The notes: a model not told the origin generated them from the letters alone. DNA of 64,000 nucleotides from Alistipes dispar (GCF_006542685.1 NZ_AP019736.1:124001-188000), one strand, 5' to 3'. Counted from the first letter of the stretch, positions 42,614 to 51,024 are shown. Program-made: numbers and translations.

Positions 42614-42835
42614 ATGGAAAGACCAGTTATGAAAAAGAATGCATACGTTACCATCATCGCTTCGCCTGAACTCTCCGAAATGAGGTTGGACGAACTGGTC
42701 GGTCGCCGTGGACTGGTCGTTGAAGACCTCCCGCAGAACCGAAAAAAGAACCGGGGCGGCCTTGTATTGTTGGAAGAAATCTATATGGATGAATTTCTGT
42801 GGTTCATCCCCGAAGAATCAGTATCATATGAGTAG
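42614..42835 (+). CDS. Small cytosolic protein in lysis cassette, unknown
   Basis: A 73-residue protein; the chosen start at 42614 follows the previous stop by 7 bases (an in-frame ATG at 42542 lies inside the preceding gene). It has 'KKNAYVTIIASPELSEM' and 'FLWFIPEESVSYE' but no membrane segment or known motif. It overlaps the next start by 8 bases. Confidence 0.5.
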   Translation: MERPVMKKNAYVTIIASPELSEMRLDELVGRRGLVVEDLPQNRKKNRGGLVLLEEIYMDEFLWFIPEESVSYE

Positions 42836-43421
42836 ATTAAACAGAATACTTCTGGCAACGGTGTTGCTGCTCTGTAGCATCCTCTGGCTGCAGCACCGGC
42901 GGACAATACGCCTCACGGAAGAACGCGACCGATTCCGCATGAACAGCACCGCACTGCTTTCCGATGTGAAGCGGATGCAGATCGATTCAGCGACGATGGT
43001 CCTCGATGCCAAGGCATTGCGGCTGACTATAGATGAGTATAAAGAGTTCCGTGCCAAGGATGCCGAGACCATCGAAAGGCTAGGCGTGAAAATCAGGAAC
43101 CTCGAAGTGGCTGCACGGCATGAAGTCGAAGTGAAAGCCCCGATAGATGCCGCCATCCGTGACACGCTCATTATCCGTGATACCGTTCCACTGCTGCGGC
43201 AGAAGGTGGAGATGGTTACACCGTATATCCAACTTACCGGGTTGATCGAGAACAAACGGCTCAAAGGCGACATCAAAGTTCCGGTAACCCTCAATCAGGC
43301 GGTTTGGGTAGAATACAAGGGATGGTGGTTCTGGAAGCGTGTAAAGGCTATCCATCAGTCCATTTCCAGTGACAACCCGTATGTGGAAATCAGGTATTCG
43401 GAATATATACGCATACAGTGA
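42828..43421 (+). CDS. Membrane-anchored spanin-like protein
   Basis: From the ATG at 42828 the product has 197 residues. One N-terminal membrane anchor ('ILLATVLLLCSILWL', about residues 7-21) is followed by a long Arg/Glu/Lys-rich coiled coil and a C-terminal globular part ('QAVWVEYKGWWFWKRVKAI'). Bacteroidetes phages often place such a protein at the end of the lysis cassette, where it may bridge the envelope. A terminator follows 25 bases after the stop. No endolysin is recognised in the window. Confidence 0.6.
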   Translation: MSRLNRILLATVLLLCSILWLQHRRTIRLTEERDRFRMNSTALLSDVKRMQIDSATMVLDAKALRLTIDEYKEFRAKDAETIERLGVKIRNLEVAARHEVEVKAPIDAAIRDTLIIRDTVPLLRQKVEMVTPYIQLTGLIENKRLKGDIKVPVTLNQAVWVEYKGWWFWKRVKAIHQSISSDNPYVEIRYSEYIRIQ

Positions 43422-43445
43422 AAGAACATGTGTCTTTTATATGTG

Positions 43446-43483
43446 AAAAGTTCCTGTGACGCCGGTGCGCCAAGGGACTTTTT
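43446..43483 (+). terminator. Terminator at end of phage block
   Basis: AAAAGTTCCT (43446-43455) pairs with AGGGACTTTT (43473-43482) with one G-U pair, and a T run follows. It closes the phage late/lysis unit before the integrase remnant. Confidence 0.65.
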
Positions 43484-43574
43484 GCTTTTAGATGTGTTAA
43501 AGGCAGATGAATATTCATGCAATGGTTTCCCCGGGATTAGTTTTCAGGTGAAAAATTAAATAACAGATATATTC

Positions 43575-43845
43575 ATGGCAACAATAAAAGTTAAATTCCG
43601 TGCCTCTTCCGTCGAGATGAAGGAAGGCTCGCTCTACTATCAAGTGATTCACAACCGTCTGGCAAGACAAGTACATACCGGCTACAAGCTTTTTCCCTCG
43701 GAATGGGATGCCGGCATTTCCGAGATCGTGATGGATTCCGGCACGGAAGGGGGGGCGCAGGAATTACCTGCTCTCCGTGAAGACTGCCCTAGCAGAAAAC
43801 TTGTCCCGTTTGAGAAGCATCATCGCACAGCAGGGATGTTTTTAG
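43575..43845 (+). pseudogene. Truncated, frameshifted tyrosine recombinase (phage-type integrase)
   Basis: The first ~55 codons ('MATIKVKFRASSVEMKEG', then 'YYQVIHNRLARQVHTGYKLF') match the arm-type DNA-binding domain of Bacteroidetes integrases. At the G7 run near 43750 the frame shifts; in the next frame 'RRNYLLSVKTALAENLSRL' continues the same family. All similarity then ends near 43845. No core or catalytic domain is left. It lies at the right edge of the phage block, so it may be what is left of the prophage integrase. Confidence 0.75.
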
Positions 43846-43974
43846 AAAGCCTTTCAAGCTCCCGTCCGTGTTTCGAAACGATAAATATCTATGTATCTGA
43901 CGCATGTATTGTCTCGTTCATCCATAAACCCAAATCGGTTTCCCTTGCGGCATTTTCAAGTCTCTCAAGTAAGA

Positions 43975-44325
43975 CTATTGTTGTCTGTTTTCTTCACTTC
44001 TATTCCCTTTCTTGTCGATGTAATACCATTCGTCGCTTTTCCAATAGTGGTATTCTCCGTCCGAACCCGGCACTTCTTTCATTTCTCCCTTGTCGGTTAC
44101 TTTTGCCTTGCCGTTCTCGAATGGGAAGCCGAAGGCGAAGCGGGGCTTGATGACCGTCCTGCCGCTTTCGTCCGCGTACCCGATACGCCCTCGCTTGTCC
44201 ACGATACGGTACAATCCCTCGCTGACATAATCGTTGCCATTGTCACATTGAAACACGCCGTAGTGTTTCATGGAACTGCAACCGCATAATAACATTATCA
44301 CAATTATCGTTGGAATTTTGCTCAT
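43975..44325 (-). CDS. WG-repeat-like small lipoprotein
   Basis: A 116-residue lipoprotein with lipobox 'LLCGC' (Cys near 15). 'GLYRIVDKRGRIGYADESGRTVIKPRFAFGFPFENGKAKV' contains one WG/KWG-like repeat (D..G.iGY.d..G..vI.P.F), and the end ('WYYIDKKGN') starts another. Proteins of this type sit at the cell surface or periplasm and are common in immunity or accessory loci of Bacteroidales. It begins the chromosomal accessory cluster on the - strand. Confidence 0.7.
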   Translation of the reverse strand: MSKIPTIIVIMLLCGCSSMKHYGVFQCDNGNDYVSEGLYRIVDKRGRIGYADESGRTVIKPRFAFGFPFENGKAKVTDKGEMKEVPGSDGEYHYWKSDEWYYIDKKGNRSEENRQQ

Positions 44326-44375
44326 TGTCTAAATTTTAAAATATCAGAACCATAAACTATTACCATTCTTCCCGC

Positions 44376-44771
44376 TCATTGATACACAAAGAAAAGCCAA
44401 TAGGCTATGCCCAAATTAATCAGAAACAGACCAAGCGGCAATAGTAACTGAAGCCAGAAATAGTTTTTATCCTTTCTTTCAGGATAAAGGCGGTAATAGG
44501 CACGCTCCCGCGCTTTGGTAAAGTACTTCTTTTCAATCTTTGAATACACCTCTACTGCTGCCCAGACCAAGCCGACAGACAAAGCTGACGGCAGCCACAA
44601 CGGTATTACCCAGTATAGGAATCTTATTATAAGAAGCGAAGGGACAACAGCGAAAACCCACAAGAAGATAGCATCCAACGGCATAGACCACCTGTTGTGG
44701 ATGCGTCGTATGCGACCCGCATAATACAGGTGGTCTATTATGCTGAACTTATATTTCCGTTTGAAAGCCAT
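44376..44771 (-). CDS. Small membrane protein of paralogous accessory family
   Basis: A 131-residue protein with 3-4 hydrophobic segments. It shares its N-terminal plan ('KYKFSIIDHLYYAG', then a polar loop and 'AIFLWVFAV') with the proteins at 45812 and 46621 ('KYRFCFIDYMWYVAE', 'RYYFFDYLFWLGE'), so the three are members of one family. A stretch 'ARERAYYRLYPERKDKNYF' lies before the last membrane pair. No named domain; candidate immunity protein by context. Confidence 0.6.
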   Translation of the reverse strand: MAFKRKYKFSIIDHLYYAGRIRRIHNRWSMPLDAIFLWVFAVVPSLLIIRFLYWVIPLWLPSALSVGLVWAAVEVYSKIEKKYFTKARERAYYRLYPERKDKNYFWLQLLLPLGLFLINLGIAYWLFFVYQ

Positions 44772-44874
44772 AGCTGATTTCCATTTTTACAAAAATACTG
44801 TTTTTACGGCAGACAAAGAGCATCCGGCACATTGTTTTTCGGCATAACGTGGTGATTGAGTGGACGAAAAACAT

Positions 44875-44882
44875 TATTTTTG
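44875..44882 (+). promoter_or_regulatory. Candidate promoter for lipoprotein operon
   Basis: TATTTTTG matches TAnnTTTG and lies 25 bases upstream of the chosen start at 44907. The site would put transcription start near 44889, downstream of the in-frame ATG at 44856, which supports the later start codon. Confidence 0.55.
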
Positions 44883-44906
44883 CGTTCGGAATCACGATTA
44901 TCGGCT

Positions 44907-45515
44907 ATGGCGAGTAGATTTCTGCAAGTATTATTGTCGGCAACTGTAGTGGCTTTCATTACCGTAGGGTGTGGCAACAGAGGTTTCAATCCTCCGTCTG
45001 ACGAGGATATGATTCATAATTTCTATGCCCATGAAGATGCGTTTAATGAAATAACCGAAATTCTGTTGAATTGCCCGTATGGCGACATTTACCCTCCGTT
45101 CTATCCAATCGGGAGCGCAACGGATTCATTGTGTTTGTCAAGTCTTGGCAATGAAAAATGCACGCGTCTTGATTCCCTGCTTGCATCGGTGGGTGGTAGG
45201 AGATTGTATTTCAAAAGCCGGCATACTTTGTGGCAGATTGAACATGGCGATTTTAGCTCAATTCCTCCCATTGAGGAACTGCCCGACACCATTGTTCCAA
45301 GCATCTCTATCATTTACTATTCTGCCGGTTGGTCTGTCGGGCCGAGTGTGGACAAGCAGTATGCTTACAGGTTCGCGGAGGACTCAACCTATGCGGTCAA
45401 TTGGGAACTGAACGACCTGATTGAGCTTGTTAGGAATGATCCGGATGCACCGGGCGGTATGGCATCAAGACACATTGAGGGCGATTGGTATATTGAATTA
45501 TGGTATGACAAATGA
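44907..45515 (+). CDS. Lipoprotein of unknown function
   Basis: From the ATG at 44907 the product has 202 residues with a clear lipoprotein signal ('FLQVLLSATVVAFITVGC', Cys near 22). The mature part is a mixed alpha/beta domain with 'NCPYGDIYPPFYP' and a C-terminal 'HIEGDWYIELWYDK'. It precedes an Imm17-like gene by 10 bases. No family recognised; it may be part of an effector/immunity set. Confidence 0.6.
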   Translation: MASRFLQVLLSATVVAFITVGCGNRGFNPPSDEDMIHNFYAHEDAFNEITEILLNCPYGDIYPPFYPIGSATDSLCLSSLGNEKCTRLDSLLASVGGRRLYFKSRHTLWQIEHGDFSSIPPIEELPDTIVPSISIIYYSAGWSVGPSVDKQYAYRFAEDSTYAVNWELNDLIELVRNDPDAPGGMASRHIEGDWYIELWYDK

Positions 45516-45525
45516 TAATTATGCA

Positions 45526-45807
45526 ATGAAAGTTACCGATATATACGAAGCTATGAACAGCAAGGCGGAAGCGTTTTTCGAGTGGTTGCAGGCTCACCCT
45601 AAATACGGGTTGCTGTTTGGTGTCGGGTTGCTTGCCCTATGGCTTGCAGGGTTGCTGTTCCGTTGGAAATGGGCATGTGAGTGGCAGTTTCATGGAAAGC
45701 TATGGTTCTTTGATGATTGCAAACCCGAAACACGCCGACGGATTAAGATAGTGCTGGTCAGCGTTCTGATTATCCTCATATTGGTCGATTTCTTTGTATG
45801 GAGGTGA
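45526..45807 (+). CDS. Imm17-like small membrane protein
   Basis: A 93-residue protein (start at 45526; ATG at 45505 overlaps the previous gene). 'HPKYGLLFGVGLLALWLAGL' followed by 'RWKWACEWQFHG' and a second C-terminal membrane segment match the layout of immunity protein 17 (polymorphic toxin immunity). A paralogue is encoded at 59837 in the other accessory cluster. No matching toxin gene is visible nearby. Confidence 0.65.
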   Translation: MKVTDIYEAMNSKAEAFFEWLQAHPKYGLLFGVGLLALWLAGLLFRWKWACEWQFHGKLWFFDDCKPETRRRIKIVLVSVLIILILVDFFVWR

Positions 45808-45811
45808 GAGC

Positions 45812-46207
45812 ATGGATAAAGACAATCGCAAATACCGGTTCTGCTTCATCGACTATATGTGGTATGTAGCCGAAAAATGGAGCGAGCGAGAGCATAACAA
45901 TCTCAATGGGAGAATGTTGCTTTTCCTATGCTGGCTGTTTGCCATAACCATACCGCTTGGAATACCGCTACTATTTCGCCTTTTCAGTTGGATAATTGCT
46001 TTTGCCATAGTAATGATTCTTTGCTTTCTTCCCGACTTATTTTGCCAGCTCCGTTACACAGCCGGGCGGCGTGAAGCGCTCCGTAAATATTACGGAAAGA
46101 TGAAACACTCCGGCAGGAAGCTCGCCAAAATAGTCCTTATCGTCATCGCCCTGACCGTAGCGAATTTCCCACTAATGTTTCACTTCGGATTTATACATTG
46201 GGCATGA
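45812..46207 (+). CDS. Small membrane protein of paralogous accessory family
   Basis: The start at 45812 has GGAGGTGAGAG upstream. The 131-residue product has about four membrane segments and the family start 'KYRFCFIDYMWYVAEKWSERE' also seen, in altered form, at 44376 and 46621, plus 'AGRREALRKYYGKMKHSGRKLAK' before the last segment, as in 46621 ('SRREAVMQHYEGRRFSP'). It overlaps the convergent next gene at the 3' end. Function unknown. Confidence 0.6.
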   Translation: MDKDNRKYRFCFIDYMWYVAEKWSEREHNNLNGRMLLFLCWLFAITIPLGIPLLFRLFSWIIAFAIVMILCFLPDLFCQLRYTAGRREALRKYYGKMKHSGRKLAKIVLIVIALTVANFPLMFHFGFIHWA

Positions 46208-46607
46208 CAATGCCTGCCACTACCGCCACTGCAATGACAACGGCATAGTACACCTCTATCGCCTTTTTCCAATATAGAGGACGCAAATCAAGTTCTTCTC
46301 GGATTTCCATTCTCCAATCAGAAGGTTTGAACTGAAATCCGGAGATGCACCATGCTGCGACAACCGCCCATCCGATCAATATGCCGGTAACTATTTTCTG
46401 ACCGTTATTCGGGTCGTCTTTTAGCGTAAGTAATGCCACCAAAATTAATGAGAGATAGGGAAGTCCAATTATCCCACCAGCCCGACGCTCCACCCAATCA
46501 TGCCCCCCTTTCCTTCGCAGCATATCGTAGGCAAGGATGTATGCGGTTTTATGTATCATCGCAATCAAGCGAAATAAATGAGGTCTTCCTGTTTCTGCTC
46601 TTTTCAT
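46191..46607 (-). CDS. Membrane protein, function unknown
   Basis: A 138-residue protein with three hydrophobic segments ('GIIGLPYLSLILVALLTL', 'IVTGILIGWAVVAAWCI', 'VYYAVVIAVAVVAGIVM'). It overlaps the convergent gene at 45812 by 17 bases. No motif recognised. It is transcribed toward the other cluster genes from near 46610, 14 bases after the gene at 46621. Confidence 0.55.
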   Translation of the reverse strand: MKRAETGRPHLFRLIAMIHKTAYILAYDMLRRKGGHDWVERRAGGIIGLPYLSLILVALLTLKDDPNNGQKIVTGILIGWAVVAAWCISGFQFKPSDWRMEIREELDLRPLYWKKAIEVYYAVVIAVAVVAGIVMPNV

Positions 46608-46620
46608 ACTTTTGTAGGTT

Positions 46621-47451
46621 TTAAAATTCCGTATCTTCCGTCCATTCCAGAGAGTCCACCGGACAAAGCCCGGTGTTTCTCACCTCGTACCACCCGGTCA
46701 GCAGTACCCTTATGCTGTCCGGCGTATATCCCTTGACCCATGTACATTCGACAAACTTCTGGCTGCCGTCTTGGATTTCATCAAAGGTGGCATGGTTCAA
46801 TAGCCCTACACGGAACTCTCCTCCCATATCTTCCTCCCTTACCTGCATGACATAGACCGGTTGCCCGTATCGGGATGTGCGACCGTCCTGATTAATCAGA
46901 TATTGCAAGGCTTCGCTGGGTACTTCCTGACGGGCTCCTACCGTGATATGCAGCGCAAGGTAATCCCTCCACCTTTGCGGAACTTCCGTCCGTGTGTTCT
47001 CCACCGGCTCCGCCTTGCGCCCGTCTATCCGCATCAGTGTGCTTGGCAACAGGTACATTTCGGCAATCATCAGAAAGCCGAGGGAGAACAGGAAGAAGTA
47101 ACATCTGAAGGGGCTGAACCTGCGTCCCTCATAGTGCTGCATGACCGCTTCCCTTCGTGAAAACGGGTATATCCGACCATTCGATAGATAGTGGAGAATT
47201 GCGACGATTCCGGCTATCATGGCGACTGTAAACCACTCAAATACCGTGGAGTCGAAAAGGAAATGAGCGGTTGTAAGGAAGATCGGCTCATAGATAAATA
47301 TCATGATGCAAAGCATCAGCATGGACTCCCCGTCGGGGCGTCTTGGCTCGCCCTTGTAATGCCTCTGTGCCATTTCTCCCAACCAGAACAGGTAGTCGAA
47401 GAAATAATAGCGCCGTTGTCGTTCTTGCTCCTTATAGTCCCGTTTCTTCAT
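46621..47451 (-). CDS. Membrane protein with C-terminal extracytoplasmic domain
   Basis: A 276-residue member of the family at 44376/45812: 'YYFFDYLFWLGEMAQRH', two membrane segments, a 'SRREAVMQHYEGRRF' motif and a third segment near residue 130. Unlike its shorter paralogues it has a ~130-residue C-terminal domain ('YLALHITVGARQEVPSEALQ', 'YVMQVREEDMGGEFRVG') that would face the periplasm. This extension could be the specific recognition part. Confidence 0.6.
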   Translation of the reverse strand: MKKRDYKEQERQRRYYFFDYLFWLGEMAQRHYKGEPRRPDGESMLMLCIMIFIYEPIFLTTAHFLFDSTVFEWFTVAMIAGIVAILHYLSNGRIYPFSRREAVMQHYEGRRFSPFRCYFFLFSLGFLMIAEMYLLPSTLMRIDGRKAEPVENTRTEVPQRWRDYLALHITVGARQEVPSEALQYLINQDGRTSRYGQPVYVMQVREEDMGGEFRVGLLNHATFDEIQDGSQKFVECTWVKGYTPDSIRVLLTGWYEVRNTGLCPVDSLEWTEDTEF

Positions 47452-47571
47452 TCTAAATATAATATTTGGTGGCTAACCGACCTTTAGGGGAGGTTACGCC
47501 GTTTGCTATCTACCGTTGTTTGATTTCTTTCGTTTAATATGTCTTTGATTAATTCCGGTACAGAAACAAAA

Positions 47572-47608
47572 CGTACCGAAAGACGGAAACAGGATTTATT
47601 TCGGTACG
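47572..47608. repeat. Inverted repeat upstream of parA
   Basis: CGTACCGAAA (47572-47581) and TTTCGGTACG (47599-47608) form a perfect 10-bp inverted repeat; a further CCGGTAC lies near 47554. It is a candidate centromere (parS-like) or autoregulatory operator of the parA unit. Confidence 0.55.
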
Positions 47609-47655
47609 CTTCCCCGATCGGCACAAAAAACACGCAAAAAACGAAAAATACTACT

Positions 47656-47693
47656 TTTAGTATTTTAGTATATTAGTATTTTAACTATATTTG
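47656..47693 (+). promoter_or_regulatory. TTAGTATT iterons and parA promoter
   Basis: Three tandem TTAGTAT-type units (about 47657-47683) lie directly before TATATTTG (47686-47693), a -7 motif. Binding of the small ribbon-helix-helix partner to such iterons would repress the promoter; this is inferred from other ParA/RHH systems. Confidence 0.5.
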
Positions 47694-47725
47694 CGGACAT
47701 GACAACCATTTAAAAAACTGAATTT

Positions 47726-48486
47726 ATGAGCAAAGCAAAAGTAATCTCCGTATTGAATCACAAGGGGGGAGTAGGAAAGACCACAACCACGATCAACCTG
47801 GGCGGCGCGTTACGTCAAAAAGGGTACAAGGTTCTTTTGATCGACCTTGACGGGCAGGCCAACCTGACCGAATCGCTGGGCTTCTCCGCGGAGCTTCCCC
47901 AAACGATCTACGGCGCGATGAAAGGCGAATACGACCTGCCGATCTACGAGCATAAGGACGGTCTTAGCGTCGTTCCCTCCTGCCTGGATCTCTCGGCCGT
48001 TGAAACGGAGTTAATCAACGAGGCCGGGCGGGAACTTATCTTAGCCCACCTTATCAAGGGCCAAAAGGAAAAATTCGATTATATCCTGATCGACTGCCCC
48101 CCCCCTCGCTGTCGCTGCTCACGCTTAACGCACTGACGGCCTCGGATCGGTTGATTATCCCGGTTCAGGCTCAATTCCTGGCAATGCGTGGAATGGCCAA
48201 ACTTATGCAGGTCGTCCACAAGGTGCAGCAACGTTTGAACTCGGATCTTTCGATCGCCGGGGTCCTGATAACCCAGTACGACGGAAGAAAGAACCTGAAC
48301 AAGAGCGTTTCGGAACTGGTACAGGAAACATTCCAGGGCAAAGTGTTCAGCACCCATATACGCAACGCCATTACGCTGGCCGAAGCCCCGACACAAGGGC
48401 AGGATATTTTTCACTATGCCCCAAAATCTGCCGGGGCAGAGGACTACGAGAAGGTATGTAACGAACTGCTAACAGAAATAAAGTAA
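47726..48486 (+). pseudogene. parA: ParA-type partition ATPase, frameshifted at poly-C tract
   Basis: The deviant Walker A 'KGGVGKTTT' is at residues 13-21, and 'ILIDCPP' marks Walker B. At the C9 tract (about 48097-48105) the frame is lost, giving a stop at 48136; an intact reading needs 7 C. The second part (48122-48486) continues the family in another frame ('NALTASDRLIIPVQAQFLAM' to 'AGAEDYEKVCNEL'). Either a two-base slip, a sequencing error or a phase-variable tract is possible. With the small gene at 48491 it forms a plasmid-like partition pair on the chromosome. Confidence 0.8.
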
Positions 48487-48490
48487 CCAT

Positions 48491-48748
48491 ATGGCAAAGA
48501 AGAACGATTTAAAAAACAGTATGTCGGCCGGGCTGACCGGGGGATTAGACAGCCTGACCCAATCCACGGCCGGGCAAAAAGAGGCTCAAAAGCCGAAGAA
48601 AGCGAAAACCGTGCATTGTAATTTTGTCATGGACGAAACCTATCACCAGAACTTAAAGCTGATCGCGATCCGCAAAGGCGATTCGCTAAAATCGGTATTG
48701 CAAGAGGCTATATCTGACTACTTGGATAAAAACAGTTCCCTGCTATAA
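48491..48748 (+). CDS. Ribbon-helix-helix ParB-like partner
   Basis: An 85-residue protein starting 5 bases after the parA stop. A polar, Lys-rich N-terminus (residues 1-38) precedes 'VHCNFVMDETYHQNLKLIAIRKGDSLKSVLQEAI', a ribbon-helix-helix pattern. Small RHH proteins of this size bind centromere iterons next to ParA genes. It fits the repeats found upstream. Confidence 0.7.
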   Translation: MAKKNDLKNSMSAGLTGGLDSLTQSTAGQKEAQKPKKAKTVHCNFVMDETYHQNLKLIAIRKGDSLKSVLQEAISDYLDKNSSLL

Positions 48749-48862
48749 CAGCGTATCGGGAATATACAGGGCAAACACTCCACAAAAGAAATTCTCCAGG
48801 AAAAAGGTACGCAAAAAGCACCCCTACACATCAAAAAGTATATTGAAAATGCGATTCCCTAT

Positions 48863-48913
48863 AAAAAACCCGTTGGCAGGGTTAATCTTGCGTATGTTTA
48901 ACCTGCCAACGGG
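48863..48913 (-). terminator. Terminator of fimbrial operon
   Basis: A long inverted repeat (about 16 bp, 48869-48885 with 48897-48913) is followed on the - strand by U6 (48868-48863). It lies 24 bases past the fimbrillin stop and separates the operon from the par genes. Confidence 0.85.
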
Positions 48914-48936
48914 TACGATATTAATAAACGTTTGGA

Positions 48937-50058
48937 TTAAGGTTGGACGTTTACGTCTTTATCTGCATCAACCCAGCCTGTTGTCTCTGCATCAAACTGG
49001 ATCGGATTCAACACAGCCTCTCCCTGATCATCATAACCACCACCGAAAATCAACGTGTAGATATGACGCTTGCCCTGTTCCCATGTATCTCCGAACGGAA
49101 CATAAATTGTTTTGTATTCGCTTGCTGAACCCAACAGATAAGCTCCGGACTGCCGGATTTTGCAGGCGATCTCCAGATAACATTGCTTCGCATTATCGGC
49201 CTCCAACTTGCTTTTGGTGGCTGTTTCGGAAACTTTCCAAGCAGTCAGCTCCTGTGGTATATTCAGCATAGGAGTATTTGTGGTAATATCGGTAGCTTCG
49301 GTATTGCTATTGACCGTGATGTTTGCGTTTTTCACTACGGTAAATGCGTGTGGAAATGCTAAATCAGACGAACTCCAACTTCCCGTTCCATCGGCTGCCG
49401 CAGGCAATGTGAAGGCGCCGGCAAATTTGAAATTATGAATCTTGATCACGTCGATGTCCACCTGCATGTTATCGTATTGGGTCTTTGCTTTGAATACGAC
49501 CTGTGACAGAATATGTTTGAAATTAAATTTCACTATTCCGTTGTTCATGTCTTTTGTCTGGCCTTTGGCCATGGCATACATCACGTCGTAGTTTGCATGA
49601 GTAGTACCGCTTCCATACTCATCCATGCAGGTATAACTTATCTTTTGGACATCCTTGGTGGCTTCCCAACTATAAAACATCATCATGTCTTCACTAACCG
49701 TTCCGGGATTGAACGCGTAAAAGTCCAAAGCCTCGGTAGGCCAATAACGAAGGTCGTTCGCATCGTCATAATCCCACTTACCATTTTTGTACACGATCTT
49801 CACTCCGTCATGTCCAAAATCCGTGTCTACCTTTCCCATGAAGGCAGTACCATCCGTCGTAAAAGCGAACACGTCGAAATCGGTGCTCGTCAAGTTGTCG
49901 GGGGTAGTAGGGATAGCCCTCGTTTCCGCCGCATTACTTAACACGTTAAAACCAATCGCATTCCGTGAGGAGGTTTCCACATTCGCAATCTCCTCGTCTG
50001 AGCAACCCATGAGTAGAGCTCCAAAGATTGCCCAAAGCATTACTGTACTTTTTTTCAT
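48937..50058 (-). CDS. Fimbrillin family lipoprotein
   Basis: The start at 50058 gives 373 residues with a lipoprotein signal (lipobox 'LLMGC'). An upstream in-frame ATG would add a stretch that spoils the signal. The sequence 'IGFNVLSNAAETRAIPTTPDNL' with 'FDVFAF' at about residues 35-70 is characteristic of the fimbrillin (FimA/Mfa-like) fold, with an Arg-containing 'TRA' cleavage-type segment. The C-terminal part has 'KRHIYTLIFGGGYDD'. It would be a fimbrial subunit or tip protein exported as a lipoprotein. It is the last gene of a three-gene operon. Confidence 0.82.
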   Translation of the reverse strand: MKKSTVMLWAIFGALLMGCSDEEIANVETSSRNAIGFNVLSNAAETRAIPTTPDNLTSTDFDVFAFTTDGTAFMGKVDTDFGHDGVKIVYKNGKWDYDDANDLRYWPTEALDFYAFNPGTVSEDMMMFYSWEATKDVQKISYTCMDEYGSGTTHANYDVMYAMAKGQTKDMNNGIVKFNFKHILSQVVFKAKTQYDNMQVDIDVIKIHNFKFAGAFTLPAAADGTGSWSSSDLAFPHAFTVVKNANITVNSNTEATDITTNTPMLNIPQELTAWKVSETATKSKLEADNAKQCYLEIACKIRQSGAYLLGSASEYKTIYVPFGDTWEQGKRHIYTLIFGGGYDDQGEAVLNPIQFDAETTGWVDADKDVNVQP

Positions 50059-50103
50059 AAATAAAAACAATTTAAATTGATACATATAATTAACAAACTC
50101 GTA

Positions 50104-51024
50104 TTACAACACTATATCCATATTCACATCATCCCAATCATCAACGTCCACATCAAATCCCGCACCGTCACTTCCCGGCTCGGATGGTACCTCATAATCA
50201 AAATTCAACACCAGATGCACATCACCGACATGCCCCGCTACCGGGACATCATGCACTTGGTCGCTCACGTCCTGTTCCAATACAGACATGCTGCCGGAAC
50301 GGTTCTTGAGATACAGCCGGAAAACATTGGGCTCTCCTTCAAGTGCGGAATGTCCAAACGTATAGAATCCGCCTATAATCTGATTCCGTGAAACCATTCC
50401 ATCAAAGAGCAGGCTCTCCGAAAGACCGGCGGGCAAACTGTCGCCGGACATGTTAAGCGAGCCGGACATGCCGGAAAGAGCAGCCCGCAAATCCGCCACC
50501 CTATCCAGTCCCCGAAGACCGTTCACCTCATACGTGTAGTGACATACCATGTTTACGGGAGTTAGCCGTACTATCTCCGCGCTTCCTCCCGGAATGTCCT
50601 TGAGGATAACTCTGTCTATATGGTCGCCACACAGCCAGGGTGGGGTGACAGCCATTGTCCGGTTATCCGGCGACTGAACATCACGCGTATCGGCAGTAAA
50701 AAGCGTGTAACTGCCGTTTTCTTTCCAAACCATCCCGTCGGTATCGTAGTTGAAGCAAATTACCCGGTAATCATTCTCGGGGAGCTCCACTTCCCCATCC
50801 TCTCCTCCGGGGAAATCAAATATCCACGTGTTGCTTTCATCGTCGGTCGGATAAAATACGACCCTCATGCCTTCAGGCTTGTCATGATTGGAAATCTTGG
50901 TCCAGTCGAATACTACCCGCACCTTGGCAAAGTGCGGATGATCGTAACATAAATCCTTATGCTCACAAGCCGTCAGTCCTATCCATAAAAATATGAACAC
51001 CAGACAAAAGCGTATCCGTATCAC
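50104..51024 (-). CDS. DUF5119 fimbrial assembly lipoprotein
   Basis: The GTG at 51024 overlaps the upstream stop (GTGA) and leads straight into a lipoprotein signal ('IRFCLVFIFLWIGLTAC'); the longer frame from 51072 is not needed. The 306-residue product has 'DLCYDHPHFAKVRVVFDW' near the N-terminus, as in DUF5119/FimB-Mfa2-like proteins, and an acidic C-terminus with repeated 'DVD'. Such proteins are thought to anchor or cap the fimbria. It lies between the fimbrillin and the DUF3575 gene. Confidence 0.78.
   Translation of the reverse strand: MIRIRFCLVFIFLWIGLTACEHKDLCYDHPHFAKVRVVFDWTKISNHDKPEGMRVVFYPTDDESNTWIFDFPGGEDGEVELPENDYRVICFNYDTDGMVWKENGSYTLFTADTRDVQSPDNRTMAVTPPWLCGDHIDRVILKDIPGGSAEIVRLTPVNMVCHYTYEVNGLRGLDRVADLRAALSGMSGSLNMSGDSLPAGLSESLLFDGMVSRNQIIGGFYTFGHSALEGEPNVFRLYLKNRSGSMSVLEQDVSDQVHDVPVAGHVGDVHLVLNFDYEVPSEPGSDGAGFDVDVDDWDDVNMDIVL

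Noticed and set aside
43891..44289. + strand frame of 132 codons
   Set aside because: It lies antisense to a lipoprotein gene with a good signal sequence and WG-like repeat, and has no recognisable features.
47656..47683. Possible CRISPR-like array
   Set aside because: The units are 8-9 bases long without spacers; they are promoter-proximal iterons.
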